The notes under the pieces were generated by a model. The model was given only the letters and a program-made list of their open reading frames with translations, did no database searches and had not been told where the DNA came from. The position numbers and the translations under genes are program-made. Source: Pseudomonas sp. MUP55 (GTDB lineage: Bacteria; Pseudomonadota; Gammaproteobacteria; Pseudomonadales; Pseudomonadaceae). Taken from it: 64,000 nucleotides of DNA. Shown here piece by piece: positions 35,810 to 47,064 of the stretch; position 1 is the stretch's first letter, and every line of letters begins with the position of its first letter. Location of the stretch: positions 3,720,001 through 3,784,000 of the forward strand of contig NZ_CP138214.1 in the NCBI RefSeq assembly GCF_034043515.1. The letters are read 5' to 3'.

Positions 35810-37087
35810 TGTAGAACCGTAGACATCGTTTACATCTGAAACCGGGGACATCGTTTACACTTTTGAGGCCTGGACGCGGGTCATACCTCGTCCAAGCCTC
35901 CCCAAGGGATAATCACACAGGTACAAATCCCAAACATCATCTTCAGCTTCTTTGAGCCCTATCCGTTCCCCAGATAGCGCCTCGCTGATAAATACCAACT
36001 TGCCGTTCCATTTGATCGATCCATCCTGCCTGACGCTGCGAACCTTCATTTGCGCGGGATACTCCACATCGGGCAAGCATCCTGGGTAAGGTCGGGAGGA
36101 CGGTACATACAAATCTCCCGGACGTTTCATACCGAGTGCTTCATGAGGGCGTACGTAATTGAACTCATGCCTGAAGTGCTCCAGCAAAAGCTGCTGCTCG
36201 ACTAAGTTTTTTCCTAAGGGCAGCTCAAGCTTCAAACTACGGTGCATTCGCTCATGGCGGCCATTCTGCGCTGGCCTTCCAGGCATGGTGCGCTCCGGAT
36301 AGATGCCCAGGCGTATCCACCAAACTGCCAATGTGGACATTCTTGCCAAGCCAGGAGAGGCGAACGGAACCCCGTTGTCCGAACGGATAACTTCCGGCAT
36401 GCCGTACTCCTGAAAAAGCCTCTCAAATGTTTGTTTTACCGGCTGGGTCATGATCTTGGGATGGGCCCTGCACGCCAGAATCAGCCGGGACGCGTGGTCC
36501 GTAACGGTCAAAGGGAAGCACATCTGCGCGTTAAGCATCTTGAATTGCCCTTTGTAGTCAGCGCACCACGTCTTGTTAGGTTCGTTGGCTTCTCGCATCT
36601 CTACGTGGGAAATACTGTGCCGGCGCTTGAAGCGTCGCTTGTTGACGAGCCCGAGCCGATCAAGCCATTGGCCTGCTGTACTCGGAGAAGGCCAGGCGAC
36701 TGAGGGATCTTCAAGCCGTAATAGCTCAAGAAGCTTCTTTGGCCCCCATTTATCGTGAGCCTGTTTCATCGCCACGACGCGGGCCAAGATCTCTTCGTCG
36801 GTTTTATTTGGGCTGTTGTGAGGTCGCCGAGACAGTTCGGATAAGGACTTTAAATCACCGTTGTGCCGGGCAATCCATTTGTCGACGGTAGGCCGACTAA
36901 TGTTAAAGCGGCGTGCCAACTGGCTTTTGGTGTAGTTGCCAGAAAGCCAGTCGGCGACCAGTCTGATTCGCTGATTCATAGGGGACTCTTGGTTCCAGGG
37001 CATGATCAGTTACCTCCTGATCATGCGTATTAACCTGTAAACCATGTCCCCGGTTAGAAATGTAAACGATGTCCCCGGTTTGTACCA
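35810..37087 (-). mobile_element. IS481-family insertion sequence
   Basis: About 1.28 kb with inverted ends. Left end and inverted right end share blocks ACCG-N2-GACATCGTTTACAT and CCGGGGACAT-GTTTACA, giving roughly 50-bp terminal repeats, each with two internal motif copies. One transposase gene fills the inside. I could not fix the exact target duplication. It stands between the palindrome/REP region and the 3' end of the peptide synthetase gene, which is not interrupted. Confidence 0.8.
35855..37003 (-). CDS. IS481-family transposase
   Basis: 382 residues. An N-terminal helix-turn-helix (TKSQLARRFNISRPTVDKWI) precedes an rve-type DDE core: WCADYKGQF (first Asp), VIRSDNGVPFAS (second Asp) and the Glu in GRHERMHRSLK. 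AGGAGG lies 9 bases before ATG 37003. Apparently intact, so the element may still move. Confidence 0.88.
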   Translation of the reverse strand: MPWNQESPMNQRIRLVADWLSGNYTKSQLARRFNISRPTVDKWIARHNGDLKSLSELSRRPHNSPNKTDEEILARVVAMKQAHDKWGPKKLLELLRLEDPSVAWPSPSTAGQWLDRLGLVNKRRFKRRHSISHVEMREANEPNKTWCADYKGQFKMLNAQMCFPLTVTDHASRLILACRAHPKIMTQPVKQTFERLFQEYGMPEVIRSDNGVPFASPGLARMSTLAVWWIRLGIYPERTMPGRPAQNGRHERMHRSLKLELPLGKNLVEQQLLLEHFRHEFNYVRPHEALGMKRPGDLYVPSSRPYPGCLPDVEYPAQMKVRSVRQDGSIKWNGKLVFISEALSGERIGLKEAEDDVWDLYLCDYPLGRLGRGMTRVQASKV

Positions 37088-37106
37088 GGGCAAGCCCCCT
37101 CCCACA
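37086..37106. repeat. REP half-unit at the right IS border
   Basis: ccagggcaagccccctcccaca abuts the right inverted repeat of the insertion sequence; the 5' part of a REP unit seems to have been replaced by the IS end. Confidence 0.55.
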
Positions 37107-37123
37107 TTGGTTACCTTCCCCCT

Positions 37124-40100
37124 TCAGATTCGGCGTCGGCGGTTGAGTGCGGGGATGGCGGTTTCGGGTGCTTCCACGCGCTGCACGTGTGCCACTGCGC
37201 GCGCCGCCAGTTGCGCCAGTGTCGGCTGACTGAACAAGGTGCGGGCATCCACTTCCAGACCCGCTTTGCGCAGGCGTGCGACCAGGTTCACCGCCAGCAG
37301 CGAGTGCCCGCCGAGTTCGAAGAAGTGGTCGTGGCGCCCTACCCGTTCCAGCTTCAGCACCTGCGCCCAGATCGTCGCCATCAGGTTTTCCACTTCGCCT
37401 TGCGGGGCTTCATAGGCGCGGCTCACCACGGCGTCCAGGCCGGGTTCCGGCAGGGCCTTGCGGTCGAGTTTACCGGCCGGGTTGAGCGGCAGTGCGTCCA
37501 GTTGCACGAAGGCGGCCGGTACCATGTATTCGGGTAACTGCTCCAGTACATGGGCGCGCAATGCGTCCAGGCTGGGGGCCGGCTCGCGCAGGGTGAAGTA
37601 GGCGATCAGGCGCTCGTCACGAATCAGCACCGCCACTTCTCGCAACGCGGGATGGGCGGTCAGGCGTGCTTCGATTTCGCCCAGCTCCAGACGCACGCCA
37701 CGCAGTTTGACCTGGAAGTCGTTGCGCCCGAGAAATTCCAGGTTACCGTCCGGCAGGTAGCGCACCACGTCACCGGTGCGATACAGCCGGTCACCCGCGA
37801 CGAAGGGGCTGTCGATGAAGCGTTCGGCGCTCATCTGGGGCAGGCCCAGGTAGCCCCGAGCCACGCCGACCCCGCCGATGTGCAGTTGGCCGCTGATGCC
37901 CATCGGCACGGGCGCGTCGTGCTCATCCAGCACATACAGGCGGGTGTTGTTGATCGCCCGGCCTATGGGCAGTTGCAGCGCGGGCACCGGCGCGCCCGGT
38001 TCCAGGGTCCATGCGCTGCTGTCCACCGTGGCTTCGGTAGGCCCATAGACGTTGTGCAACCGCACGCCGGGCAAGCGCGCCTGCACCCCGCGTGCCAGGG
38101 CTTCGGTCAGCTCGCCACCGCCGCACAGTATGTCGGTGAGGCTGGTGCACAGGGCTGACGCTTGCAATTCAAGAAACTGTTGCAACATTGCCGGCACAAA
38201 CTTGATCACGCTGATGTGCTGCTCGCGGATCAGCTGTGCCAGGTACGCCGGTTCTCGATGCCCGTCGGGCCGCGCCAGCACCAGGCGCATGCCTTGGGTC
38301 AGCGGCCAGAACAGTTCCCACACCGAACCGTCGAAACTGAACGGCGCGCGCTGCAACAAGGCGCCGCCTGGAGCCTGCGGGCACAGCCGCGCGCCCCAGT
38401 GCATCAGGTTGCCCAGGCCGCGATGCTCGATCATCACCCCCTTGGGGGTGCCGGTGGAGCCGGAGGTGTACATCACGTAGGCCAGGTGATTCATGGTCAA
38501 ACCCGGCACCACGGGGTTGTCGCTCGGTGCCTGGTGCCAGGTGCACTGGTCGAAATCGATCACCGGCAGCGCAACGTCCTGCACCCGGTCGCGGGTGGCG
38601 GCGTGTAGCAGCAGCGCCACCGGCTGGCTGTCTTGCAGCATGTAGGCCAGGCGCTCGCGGGGGTAGCCCGGGTCCAGCGGCACATAGGCGCCGCCTGCCT
38701 TGAGAATCCCCAGCAAGCCCACCACCAGGTCCAGCCCGCGTTCGACGCACAGCGCCACCCGCGCATCGGGCTGTACGCCGTGCTCGCGCAGGTGGAAGGC
38801 CAGTTGATTGGCGCGCTGGTTGAGTTCGCGATAGGTCAGTTGCTGCGCACCCGCCTGCACTGCCACGGCATCCGGCCGGTGCCGCGCCTGGGCTTCGAAC
38901 AGCGCCTGCACGGTGAGGGTGTCGGGGTAGTCGACAGCGGTGGCGTTGAAGTCCACCAGCAACGTCTGCAACTCGTGAGCAGGGAGCACCGGCACCTCGC
39001 GCAACGGGGTGGCGGGCGCCTGCTCCAGCGCGTCGACCAGGCCGTTGAGCACAGTGTCGAGGTAACCCAGCACGCGTTCAGCCCCCACTTTGCGCGGCGC
39101 CTTGGCCTTGAGCCGCAAGCCGCTGGCGATGTCGTCCACGGTGAGCATCAGCGGGTAACTGAGGATGTCCTCGCTGCTGAGCAAGGCGATGCCCGGCACC
39201 AGTTTCAGGTCCGGCTCGGCGCTGGTGTGACGGTAGTTGAGCAGGCTGTTGAACAGCGGCGCGACGCTGCTGCAGCGCTGGGCCAGCGCCAAAGACGCTT
39301 GCTCATGCGCAAGCAAGGCGCTCAGTTGGCTGTGGGTGTCCGTCACGGCCGCCAACACGCTTTGCCCGGCCAGGCGCAGGCGCAGCGGCAGAGTGTTGAT
39401 GAACATGCCCAGGGCGCGGTCCGCCCCCTCGCCGGCTTGCAGTCGGCCGAGCAACACGGTGCCGAACACCACGTCCTCGCGGCTTGCGACGCGGCTGAGC
39501 ACCTGCGCCCAGGCCAGGTGGAACAGGCTGGCGACGCTCACTCCAACAGCGCGGGCCTGGGCCCGTAGTCGCTGGTTGAGCGACTCGTCCACCGCTTGCA
39601 CGAATTCTTCGATGTCAGCCCGGTCCGCCTGGCGTTCCTGCAAGCCAAAGGCCAGGGTCGGTGCGTCCACATCCGCCAGGCGCTCACGAAAGAACACCTC
39701 ATGTGCCGCTTGCCGCTGCGGTGAACGGGTCTGCGCGACCACGTTGCGGTACGGCACCGGCACCGGCAACTGCGCGTGCTGCCCCAGCAGATGGGCGCGA
39801 ATTTCGTCCACCAACACGGCAGTCGACGTGGCGTCGTTGACCAGGTGATGGAAGCGCAACCTGGCGACCCAGCGCGAGTGATGCGGTTCTTCGGCGTAAT
39901 CCAGGGCCATCAGCGGCGCGCGGCGCAAGTCCAGCGGCAAGGCGTGCTCACGCAGCGGTTCGACCGGCAACCGCGCTTGGCGCCACACCACTTGCATCGG
40001 TTGATCAAGGGCATCCCACACCAGGCTGGTGCGCAAAATATCGTGGCGGTCGATGACCTGTTGCAGGGCCTGGGCAAACGCATCCAACTGCTCGCGGCGT

Positions 40101-43100
40101 GCAAAGCTGAACAGCGCATGCTGCTGGTACGGATCGCGCTCATCGGTAATGTGGTGGTAGAGCAAACCTTCCTGCAATGGCGCCAGCGGGTAGATCTCCT
40201 GCACGTTGGCGGCGCCACCGGGGATGCTGGCGACGATGCGCTCCAGACTGGACTCGTCGAGGTCGGCCAGGACCAGCATGTCGGCCGTGATCCGCGTGCA
40301 ACCGGTGGGGATGCGATTGGCCGGCACCGCCACTTCGCTGCCGACACTGGCCGCCGCCAGCGCTGCCAGGGTGGGCTGGCCGAACAGCACTTGCATGTCG
40401 GCCTGCAGGCCGGCCTCGCGCATGCGCTGCACCAGTTGCACCGCCAGCAGCGAGTGCCCGCCCAGTTCAAAGAAATGGTCCTGCCTGCCAACCTGTTGCA
40501 CCTGCAGCAACTCGGCCCAGATCTGCGCCAGGGTGGCTTCGACGCCCTCGTGGGGCGCCTCATAGCGACGGGTCACGAACGCCTGCTGAGTGGGTGCCGG
40601 CAGCGCCTTGCGGTCGAGCTTGCCGTTGGCGGTGAGCGGCAACGCATCAAGGCGCACGTAGGCCGCCGGCAGCATGTAATCGGGCAGCGAGGCTTGCAGG
40701 TGCGCGCGAAGGGCTTCGATTTGCAGCGGCTGGTGCTGGATGAACCAGGCCAGCAATTGCCCGTCACGAAACTCCACCACGGCGGTCTTGACCGAGGGAT
40801 GCGTGGCCAGGGCCGATTCGATTTCCCCGAGCTCGATCCGCACGCCGCGAATTTTCACCTGGTCGTCGTTGCGCCCCAGGTACTCCAGCGTGCCGTCCGC
40901 CAGCCAGCGCGCCAGGTCCCCGCTGCGGTACATGCGGCCACCGTTGAACGGGTCGTCGAGAAAACGTTCGGCACTCAGGTCGGGGCGATTCAAGTAACCA
41001 CGCGCCACGCCCTTGCCACCGACGTACAACTCCCCCGCCGTGCCAATCGGTACCGGCCGTTGCTGCGCGTCCAGCAGGTATACGCGGGCGTTGGCGATGG
41101 GTGCCCCTATGTGCAACGGCTGGCCGACGGCAACGCGCCCGGAGGTGGCGACCACGGTGGCTTCGGTGGGGCCATAGTTGTTGATGACGTCGAACGTCTG
41201 CGCCCGATTGAACCTGCGCAGGCGATCGCCGCCGATCAGCAAGGTGCGCAAGGTGGGGTGCGCAAGGTGTTGACTGAACGCGTATTCGGCCACGGGCGTG
41301 GGCAGGAAACACACGTCCAGCGGCTGGCTGCGCCACCAGTCGAGCAGCGCATCGATATCTTCCGCGCCGTCATGCACGGGCGGCAGGTGCAGGGTCGCGC
41401 CCACGCACAGCGCCGGCCAGACCTCCCAGGCCATCGCGTCGAAACCAAACCCGGCGACACTCGCGGTGTGGCTGCCCGCGTGCAGGTCGAAGGCCCGGCA
41501 ATGCCAGTCCACCAGGTTGGACACGCTGTGGTGTTCGACCATCACGCCCTTGGGCAAGCCCGTGGAGCCGGAGGTGTAGATCACATAGGCGAGGTTGGAC
41601 GCCTTCACCGGCGCCTGCGGGTTGCTGTCGCTGCCGGGGTCGCTGCACGGCTCCAGCGCAAGCACTGGCACCTGCAAGGGCGGCAGGCGCTGCAGCAAGT
41701 CGTGCTGGGCCAGCACTGCCACAGGCGCGCTGTCGTGCAGCAGGTAGTTCACGCGTTCGGTGGGGTGCGCCGGGTCTATCGGCACGTAGCAGGCGCCGGC
41801 CTTGAGCACCGCCAGCAACCCTGCCAGGGTGTCCAGGCCGCGCCGCGCCAGCACCGCCACGCGGTCATCCGGCTGCAGGCCAAGGGCCAAGAGTCGATGG
41901 GCCAGCGCATTGGCTCGGCGGTTGAGTTGGGCATACGTCAGTTGCTGCCCCTGGTGTCGCGCCGCGACGGCCTGCGGTGTGCGCTCGGCCTGAGCCTCGA
42001 TACGCCCGTGCAGGGTCTGCGGCGTGACGTTGGGTTGCGCGGTGGCATTCCATTGCTGCAACAAGGCCTGGTCCTGTGGCGTCAACAGATCAAACTCGCC
42101 CACCGTGAGCGTGGTGTCGGCCAGGCCCTGCTGCAACAACCCGGTCACGCACTGCACCAACCCCTGCACTTCATGATGCTCAAAGTACGCCTCGTTATAG
42201 ACGCAATGCAGGCACGCGGTGTCCTGGTAACGGTTGCTACGCAAGTGGATCGCTATCGGCAGCGGTTCATGGTGGTTGGACACCTTGATCGCACGAGCCT
42301 GCACCTGGCCGTAGCGCAGGTCATGGTCGTCCTGCTCGAACGACACCGACAGGTCGAACAACTGGCCACGGTTCGTACGCCGCAGCCCCAGCTCGCGGTT
42401 CATCTCGCTCAGGGGGAAACGCTGGTGGCGAAAGTCCTGCTTGAGCTGGTCGCGCACCCCGCGCACCAACTCGCTGAAACTTAAGGCCTCGCTGAACTGA
42501 AAACGTACCGCGCTGACCTGGGCGAACATGCCGACCGTGGCGCGAAAGCGCGCGTTGGAGCGGTTGAGAATCGGCAGCCCCACCACCCATTCGCTGCGCT
42601 GGCTGGTACGGGTGAAATACACATACAGCGCCGCCAGCAACACATGGAACGCCGACGCCTGGTAGCGGTTGGCGACCTGTTCCATACGGTTGAGCAGTGC
42701 CACCTCAAAGGCTTGCACACAGGTGTTGCTCGCGGCTCTGGCGGTGTGCCTTGGGGTGAGCAGCGGCTCGGGCAGCACTTGGTATTTATCCAGCCAATAG
42801 TCACGGTCGCGGGCGCAGCGGGCGGATTGAAGGTAGCGCTGGTCGGTGTCGATGAAGTCGATATAGGACGGCGCCAGCACGTGCGTTTGCCCGCCGCGTT
42901 GCAGGCTGGTGTACAGCTGGGCGAGGGATTGCAGCATCTGGCCGAACCCCCAGCCGTCGAGGATCAGGTGATGGGCCTGGGTGCCGAGACGGAAATGGTC
43001 GTCGTCGAGCTTGACCAGGAAAAAGCGAAACAGCGGCTCGCCACTCAGTGCATAGGGCCGGGCCATCTGCGCCTGCATCAAGGCCTGGGCCGCGGCCTCA

Positions 43101-43396
43101 CGATCGGGCAGCCCGCTGAAATCGTACTGCGCCACGTCCACCGCCCAGTCGGCGGTGAAGGTCTGTCGGGGCAAGCCATGGCTGTCGGTATGCAACCGGG
43201 TGCGCAAGGCATCGTGCCGTGCCACCAGCAGCTCGACCGCACGCTGGATCAGCTCGGGTGCGATGGCGCCGGCCAGCTCAACATAGCCGCCGATGTTGTA
43301 CAGCGGCGAATCGCCGGCGCGCAGTTGGTCGAGCCAGATGTCCTGTTGTGCGGCGGTGAGGGGGAAGCTGGCCGGCAGGCTGGAAAGTTGCGTCAT
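37124..43396 (-). CDS. Two-module nonribosomal peptide synthetase, lipopeptide-initiation type (ViscA-like)
   Basis: 2090 residues, domains C-A-T-C-A-T. C1 (about 10-440) begins [20 protein letters not shown] and has HHLILDGWG, as in lipo-initiating starter C domains. A1 (about 470-960) has [16 protein letters not shown]; its pocket reads D-A-W-F-L-G-N-V-V, the leucine code of Pseudomonas lipopeptides. T1 has [14 protein letters not shown]2 begins [13 protein letters not shown], with HHLVND. A2 has [16 protein letters not shown]; pocket about D-G-W-F-L-G-V-V-D, not assigned. T2 ends the protein; no thioesterase. Size and order match the first synthetase (ViscA/MassA/WlpA type) of nine-residue lipopeptides, whose partners are encoded elsewhere. 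AAGGA precedes ATG 43396. Confidence 0.85.
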   Translation of the reverse strand: MTQLSSLPASFPLTAAQQDIWLDQLRAGDSPLYNIGGYVELAGAIAPELIQRAVELLVARHDALRTRLHTDSHGLPRQTFTADWAVDVAQYDFSGLPDREAAAQALMQAQMARPYALSGEPLFRFFLVKLDDDHFRLGTQAHHLILDGWGFGQMLQSLAQLYTSLQRGGQTHVLAPSYIDFIDTDQRYLQSARCARDRDYWLDKYQVLPEPLLTPRHTARAASNTCVQAFEVALLNRMEQVANRYQASAFHVLLAALYVYFTRTSQRSEWVVGLPILNRSNARFRATVGMFAQVSAVRFQFSEALSFSELVRGVRDQLKQDFRHQRFPLSEMNRELGLRRTNRGQLFDLSVSFEQDDHDLRYGQVQARAIKVSNHHEPLPIAIHLRSNRYQDTACLHCVYNEAYFEHHEVQGLVQCVTGLLQQGLADTTLTVGEFDLLTPQDQALLQQWNATAQPNVTPQTLHGRIEAQAERTPQAVAARHQGQQLTYAQLNRRANALAHRLLALGLQPDDRVAVLARRGLDTLAGLLAVLKAGACYVPIDPAHPTERVNYLLHDSAPVAVLAQHDLLQRLPPLQVPVLALEPCSDPGSDSNPQAPVKASNLAYVIYTSGSTGLPKGVMVEHHSVSNLVDWHCRAFDLHAGSHTASVAGFGFDAMAWEVWPALCVGATLHLPPVHDGAEDIDALLDWWRSQPLDVCFLPTPVAEYAFSQHLAHPTLRTLLIGGDRLRRFNRAQTFDVINNYGPTEATVVATSGRVAVGQPLHIGAPIANARVYLLDAQQRPVPIGTAGELYVGGKGVARGYLNRPDLSAERFLDDPFNGGRMYRSGDLARWLADGTLEYLGRNDDQVKIRGVRIELGEIESALATHPSVKTAVVEFRDGQLLAWFIQHQPLQIEALRAHLQASLPDYMLPAAYVRLDALPLTANGKLDRKALPAPTQQAFVTRRYEAPHEGVEATLAQIWAELLQVQQVGRQDHFFELGGHSLLAVQLVQRMREAGLQADMQVLFGQPTLAALAAASVGSEVAVPANRIPTGCTRITADMLVLADLDESSLERIVASIPGGAANVQEIYPLAPLQEGLLYHHITDERDPYQQHALFSFARREQLDAFAQALQQVIDRHDILRTSLVWDALDQPMQVVWRQARLPVEPLREHALPLDLRRAPLMALDYAEEPHHSRWVARLRFHHLVNDATSTAVLVDEIRAHLLGQHAQLPVPVPYRNVVAQTRSPQRQAAHEVFFRERLADVDAPTLAFGLQERQADRADIEEFVQAVDESLNQRLRAQARAVGVSVASLFHLAWAQVLSRVASREDVVFGTVLLGRLQAGEGADRALGMFINTLPLRLRLAGQSVLAAVTDTHSQLSALLAHEQASLALAQRCSSVAPLFNSLLNYRHTSAEPDLKLVPGIALLSSEDILSYPLMLTVDDIASGLRLKAKAPRKVGAERVLGYLDTVLNGLVDALEQAPATPLREVPVLPAHELQTLLVDFNATAVDYPDTLTVQALFEAQARHRPDAVAVQAGAQQLTYRELNQRANQLAFHLREHGVQPDARVALCVERGLDLVVGLLGILKAGGAYVPLDPGYPRERLAYMLQDSQPVALLLHAATRDRVQDVALPVIDFDQCTWHQAPSDNPVVPGLTMNHLAYVMYTSGSTGTPKGVMIEHRGLGNLMHWGARLCPQAPGGALLQRAPFSFDGSVWELFWPLTQGMRLVLARPDGHREPAYLAQLIREQHISVIKFVPAMLQQFLELQASALCTSLTDILCGGGELTEALARGVQARLPGVRLHNVYGPTEATVDSSAWTLEPGAPVPALQLPIGRAINNTRLYVLDEHDAPVPMGISGQLHIGGVGVARGYLGLPQMSAERFIDSPFVAGDRLYRTGDVVRYLPDGNLEFLGRNDFQVKLRGVRLELGEIEARLTAHPALREVAVLIRDERLIAYFTLREPAPSLDALRAHVLEQLPEYMVPAAFVQLDALPLNPAGKLDRKALPEPGLDAVVSRAYEAPQGEVENLMATIWAQVLKLERVGRHDHFFELGGHSLLAVNLVARLRKAGLEVDARTLFSQPTLAQLAARAVAHVQRVEAPETAIPALNRRRRI

Positions 43397-43879
43397 AAGA
43401 TCCTTCTCATGGGGGTCAGGCACTGGCCGCGCAGGGTCGCCCATTACCACGAATTGGCCGGATTTGAGCATGGGGACGGGGCGGCGTCTGACACCCGAAA
43501 CCCGGACATCCAAACGGATGGAAACGGGCTTGGCAGAGGGTTCACTACTGAAACGATTAAAGGCTTGTAGGAAATTGGCTACAGGCGCCCGAGGTTAAAT
43601 TTGAAAAATATTTTTAATTTATGACTTTCCCCTTTTTTATCAATCACTTAAACAAACATAAATATTCCGACCCATCGGTCGTGCAGCGAATTATCCGTAG
43701 GAAACGTCGAATTAATGACGCAGATTTTATGGCAGCGTATGTCCCTCGTTTCCGCTACATACGCAGGATAAATCGATATGGCTAAATGAAATCTCGAACG
43801 CCGAGTTACGTTCAAGCAGTACGGAGCGCCCCGAACAGACCCAGGGCACCCGTTGACGGTTTTCGACATCAAGGATGAG
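43397..43879. promoter_or_regulatory. Divergent promoter region between peptide synthetase and LuxR gene
   Basis: About 480 bp, AT-rich in the middle (43590-43670), shared by two divergent transcripts. One clean inverted repeat, CGACC-CATC-GGTCG (43668-43681), is a candidate regulator site. No open frame of note. Confidence 0.4.
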
Positions 43880-44680
43880 ATGGCTATGAGTCTGACCCGC
43901 AGTATTGACGACACCCAGAGCCCACATTTCTACGCCGAAATGGGCGAACTTATTTCAAGCAGCGGCCAGGAAAATTTCGCTGCCAACATGCTGCATCTGG
44001 TGGACAAATGGATACCCATTCATTTGGTCGACCTCAGCGAGTGGAGCCTTGATGAACTGCGTGACAGCGTGCTCGAGATCAAGCTGCTGGGCAGCGCCGG
44101 CCTGAACCAGGACCTGCCCGCCCCCCAGACCTTGCACGCGCTTGACGACCATCCCCTGCTGCAACAGATGCTGCACATGCAGGACCCGCTGCTGATCCAG
44201 ATGAAGGCCAAGGCCGACAGCGCCCACCCGCGTGGCAGTTCGCATCAATGCAACCTGGTCTCGCGCCAGGGCCATCGACGCTGTGTGATTTCGTTCTACC
44301 GCCCGCCTGCCGAACGTGGCTTTTCCCTGGCGCAGCTGTCGTTTCTCAAATGCCTGTCCGACACCCTGTTGCCGCTGATGGAGCGCCATGCCCAACTGCT
44401 GCGCCAGACGCCACAGACCGAAGGGGAGCCTGGGCACACCGTGCTGGAGCAATCGCAATTGCAGCGTGAGTTCTACAAGCGCTTGTCGCTGAGTGACATC
44501 ACCCTGTCGGCGCGCGAGCAGGAGGTCTGCCTGGGCCTGTTGACAGGCGGCACCGTGCCGCAGATCGCGGAAAAACTCAGTGTGAAAAACAGCTCGATTG
44601 AAACCTACCTCAAGCGCGCCGCCGCCAAGCTTGGCGTGAGTGGCCGACACGGTCTGGCCAAATGGATGGTGGGCGCCTGA
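43880..44680 (+). CDS. LuxR-family regulator beside the lipopeptide synthetase (ViscAR-like)
   Basis: 266 residues from ATG 43880 (43886 also possible). The C-terminal LuxR helix-turn-helix is clear: [38 protein letters not shown]. The N-terminal 190 residues do not look like an acyl-homoserine-lactone domain and match the LuxR-type regulators that flank Pseudomonas lipopeptide clusters. Divergent from the synthetase, it probably activates it. Its stop overlaps the next start (TGATG). Confidence 0.82.
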   Translation: MAMSLTRSIDDTQSPHFYAEMGELISSSGQENFAANMLHLVDKWIPIHLVDLSEWSLDELRDSVLEIKLLGSAGLNQDLPAPQTLHALDDHPLLQQMLHMQDPLLIQMKAKADSAHPRGSSHQCNLVSRQGHRRCVISFYRPPAERGFSLAQLSFLKCLSDTLLPLMERHAQLLRQTPQTEGEPGHTVLEQSQLQREFYKRLSLSDITLSAREQEVCLGLLTGGTVPQIAEKLSVKNSSIETYLKRAAAKLGVSGRHGLAKWMVGA

Positions 44681-46104
44681 TGCACAACCGGATCTTCACC
44701 GCCGTTGGCGTGGCCTGGATGCTCGGCGGGTGTTCGCTGATCCCTGAGTACCAACGGCCCGACGCACCGGTGCCGGCGCACTATCCCCAGGACGGCGTGT
44801 ACCGCCAGGCGCAGGCCGGCGCCCTGCCACCCACAGCGGACTGGCAGCAGCTGTTCCACGACCCGGCGCTGCAACAGTTGATTGGCGCTGCTTTAGTCAA
44901 CAACCGCGACCTGCGGGTAGCGACGCTGAATGTGCAGGCGTTCCAGGCGCAGTACCGCATCCAGCGCGCCGACCTGTTCCCGGCGGTATCGGCCACGGGG
45001 GCCGGCAAACGTCAGAAGTTGCCGGGCAGCGTGACCGGTACCGGCAAGTCGGCGATCACCTCCAGCTACTCGGCGACCCTGGGCCTGAGCGCTTATGAAC
45101 TGGACCTGTTCGGCCGCGTGCGCAGCCTCAGCGAACAGGCCATGCTGACTTACCTGGGTACCGAACAGGCCCGGCGTGGCGCGCAGTTGAGCCTGGTGGC
45201 CAATGTCGCCAACGCCTACCTGACCTGGCGTGCCGACCAGGAACTGCTGGCCCTGACCGAGCAGACCCTGGCCGCCAACGACCACAGCTGGCAGCTGACC
45301 CGGCGCAGCAAAACCGCAGGCAAGGCCTCGGCGCTGGACGTGGTGCAAGCGCGCACGGCGGTGGACAGCACCCGCGCCAGCGTGGCTCGCTACGAACGCC
45401 AGGTGGCCCAGGACCTCAACAACCTCACCCTGCTGGTCGGTGGCCCGGTGGATGCCAACCTGCCCTCGCGTCCCCTGTCCGACGACCTGGTGGCCAGCGT
45501 GCCTGCCGGCCTGCCCTCGGACCTTTTACAGCGACGCCCGGACATTCTTGAGGCCGAACTGCAGTTGCAGGCGGCCAATGCCAATATCGGTGCGGCCCGT
45601 GCGGCGTTCTTTCCGTCGATCACGCTGACGGCCAACGCCGGCAGCACCAGCACGCAACTTTCCGGTTTGTTCAAGGGCGGCGCGGGTACCTGGACGTTTC
45701 AGCCGCAAATCAATCTGCCGATCTTCAACGCCGGCAGCCTGCGCGCCAGCCTCGATTACGCCAGGCTGCAAAAGGACATCACGGTGGCGCAGTACGAAAA
45801 ATCCATCCAGACCGCCTTTCAGGAAGTCGCCGATGGCCTCGCGGCGCGCCAGACCTACAACGATCAACTGGACGCGCAACGCGACTTCGTCGCCGCCAAC
45901 CAGCGTTATTACGACCTGGCCCAGCACCGCTACCGCAGTGGCGTCGACAGCAACCTGACCTTCCTCGACGCACAGCGCTCGTTGTTCAGTTCACAGCAGG
46001 CGCTGATTGTTGATCGACTGGCGCAACTGGTCGCGCAGGTGAATGTGTATACCGCACTGGGAGGTGCGTGGGGCGCACCGCCGAGCCTGGCGGTTATGCG
46101 CTAG
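44680..46104 (+). CDS. Outer-membrane efflux lipoprotein, NodT family
   Basis: 474 residues. Lipobox VAWMLGGCS, TolC-type helical repeats and the motif [21 protein letters not shown]. It shares a transcript with the LuxR regulator. nodT-like genes accompany the first synthetase gene of viscosin-group clusters, where they are thought to serve lipopeptide export with a MacAB pump. A second outer-membrane protein of the same family, 24% apart in sequence style and only family-related, lies at 1289-2704. Confidence 0.85.
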   Translation: MHNRIFTAVGVAWMLGGCSLIPEYQRPDAPVPAHYPQDGVYRQAQAGALPPTADWQQLFHDPALQQLIGAALVNNRDLRVATLNVQAFQAQYRIQRADLFPAVSATGAGKRQKLPGSVTGTGKSAITSSYSATLGLSAYELDLFGRVRSLSEQAMLTYLGTEQARRGAQLSLVANVANAYLTWRADQELLALTEQTLAANDHSWQLTRRSKTAGKASALDVVQARTAVDSTRASVARYERQVAQDLNNLTLLVGGPVDANLPSRPLSDDLVASVPAGLPSDLLQRRPDILEAELQLQAANANIGAARAAFFPSITLTANAGSTSTQLSGLFKGGAGTWTFQPQINLPIFNAGSLRASLDYARLQKDITVAQYEKSIQTAFQEVADGLAARQTYNDQLDAQRDFVAANQRYYDLAQHRYRSGVDSNLTFLDAQRSLFSSQQALIVDRLAQLVAQVNVYTALGGAWGAPPSLAVMR

Positions 46105-46951
46105 AGCAGCCTCAGGCCAACGGCGGAACGACTCCAGTTGTGGTCATCCAGTTGCCGTTTGTCCCCATAGCGATCCAGAAAGCCGTCCACGACCACCATT
46201 GAATGCGACCCGCTGGCGATCGTGCCGATAGCGCCGTTGCGAAAGTCCTCAAGGTCGCGGGCGCAACGAAGTCCTTCAAGCCCAGGCGGCGCAGCGCCTG
46301 CCCCGGATACTCGCCATCATTCAAGCTGTCCATCGCAGCGGCAAAGCTCTGACCGGCGACGCCGTCGTTATTTTCCAGCTGCGCGCGCTTGGCACTGACT
46401 GCATACAGGAACTGCGCGTTGACCAGCACATCATTAGACCGGGCGGTGCCGAAATTCGCGCCGGTCCTGGCGTGTTTCAATTCCTCGTGCGTAATGTCCA
46501 GCTTGAACCCGTCACGCATGACGACCCGATAGCCGGCGTCGGTGGCGTCAATGGACTTGTAGATGCCGTGAGGGTTGTGACCGAATCTCATCATGGCGGC
46601 TTTAATGGCAGATACGGTCACGCAGTTGCCTTCAGTCAGCTGATAGAAGTCCTGGAAAATATCATCGGGTTTGACCCCCGTATTCTGCGGTGTTCCTTTT
46701 AGAAACTGCTCCCGATTATCGACGCGCCGTTCATTCACTGAACTATTATCATAAGGCGCAGGTTTTACTTCGACTGTGGGTTTAAACCGCGCGGACAACA
46801 GCGCTAACAAACGCTCCAACTCACCCACCAGGCGACTTAACTGTTCGGTTGTTCCGGCCGGCGCAGCCTCAATGGAAGAACGTGGAGAAATAATCGCATG
46901 ACTCGCTTCGGCAAAGCCTGCAACAGCATAATTAACATTAGACACTAGCAT
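46101..46951 (-). pseudogene. Cysteine-protease-like type III effector candidate, frameshifted near its end
   Basis: From ATG 46951 the frame encodes a low-complexity N-terminus, then about 170 residues including EGNCVTVSAIKAAMMRFG, a plausible catalytic Cys. The frame runs to a stop at 46112, but after LGLKDFV its last 45 residues are tryptophan/threonine-rich and unlike the rest. Shifting frame near 46255 gives DLEDFRNGAIG, then SGSHSMVVVDGF and DDHNW, ending at 46101 in the CTAG shared with the efflux gene. These are the His and Asn/Asp neighbourhoods expected of a papain/calpain-type protease. Hence a one-base indel has cut off the active site, unless the base is a sequencing error. Paralogue of the gene at 47065; downstream in the same hrp-box transcript. 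An upstream ATG at 47032 is less likely. Confidence 0.6.
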
Positions 46952-47064
46952 CTCAATCACTCGCATAACGGGCTTGAAAAAGGCGCACGAGACGTCAGCG
47001 CCATGAACATGAAGGCCCCGTGTTTTAATCAAATAAACAGCTTTAGAAAGTGGTCTGACTCGAC

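Noticed and set aside
39776..42484. 902-codon open frame antisense to the peptide synthetase
   Set aside because: Shadow of the synthetase: no motifs, composition dominated by Gln, His, Arg, Val, and the other strand carries all NRPS core motifs in order.
43668..43681. CGACC-CATC-GGTCG as a proven lux box
   Set aside because: Short and without a second copy; listed only as a candidate inside the promoter region.
46112..46240. Taking the current C-terminus of the effector-like frame at face value
   Set aside because: The neighbouring frame carries the conserved-looking His and Asn/Asp motifs and ends at the shared CTAG, so the present end is more likely a frameshift product.
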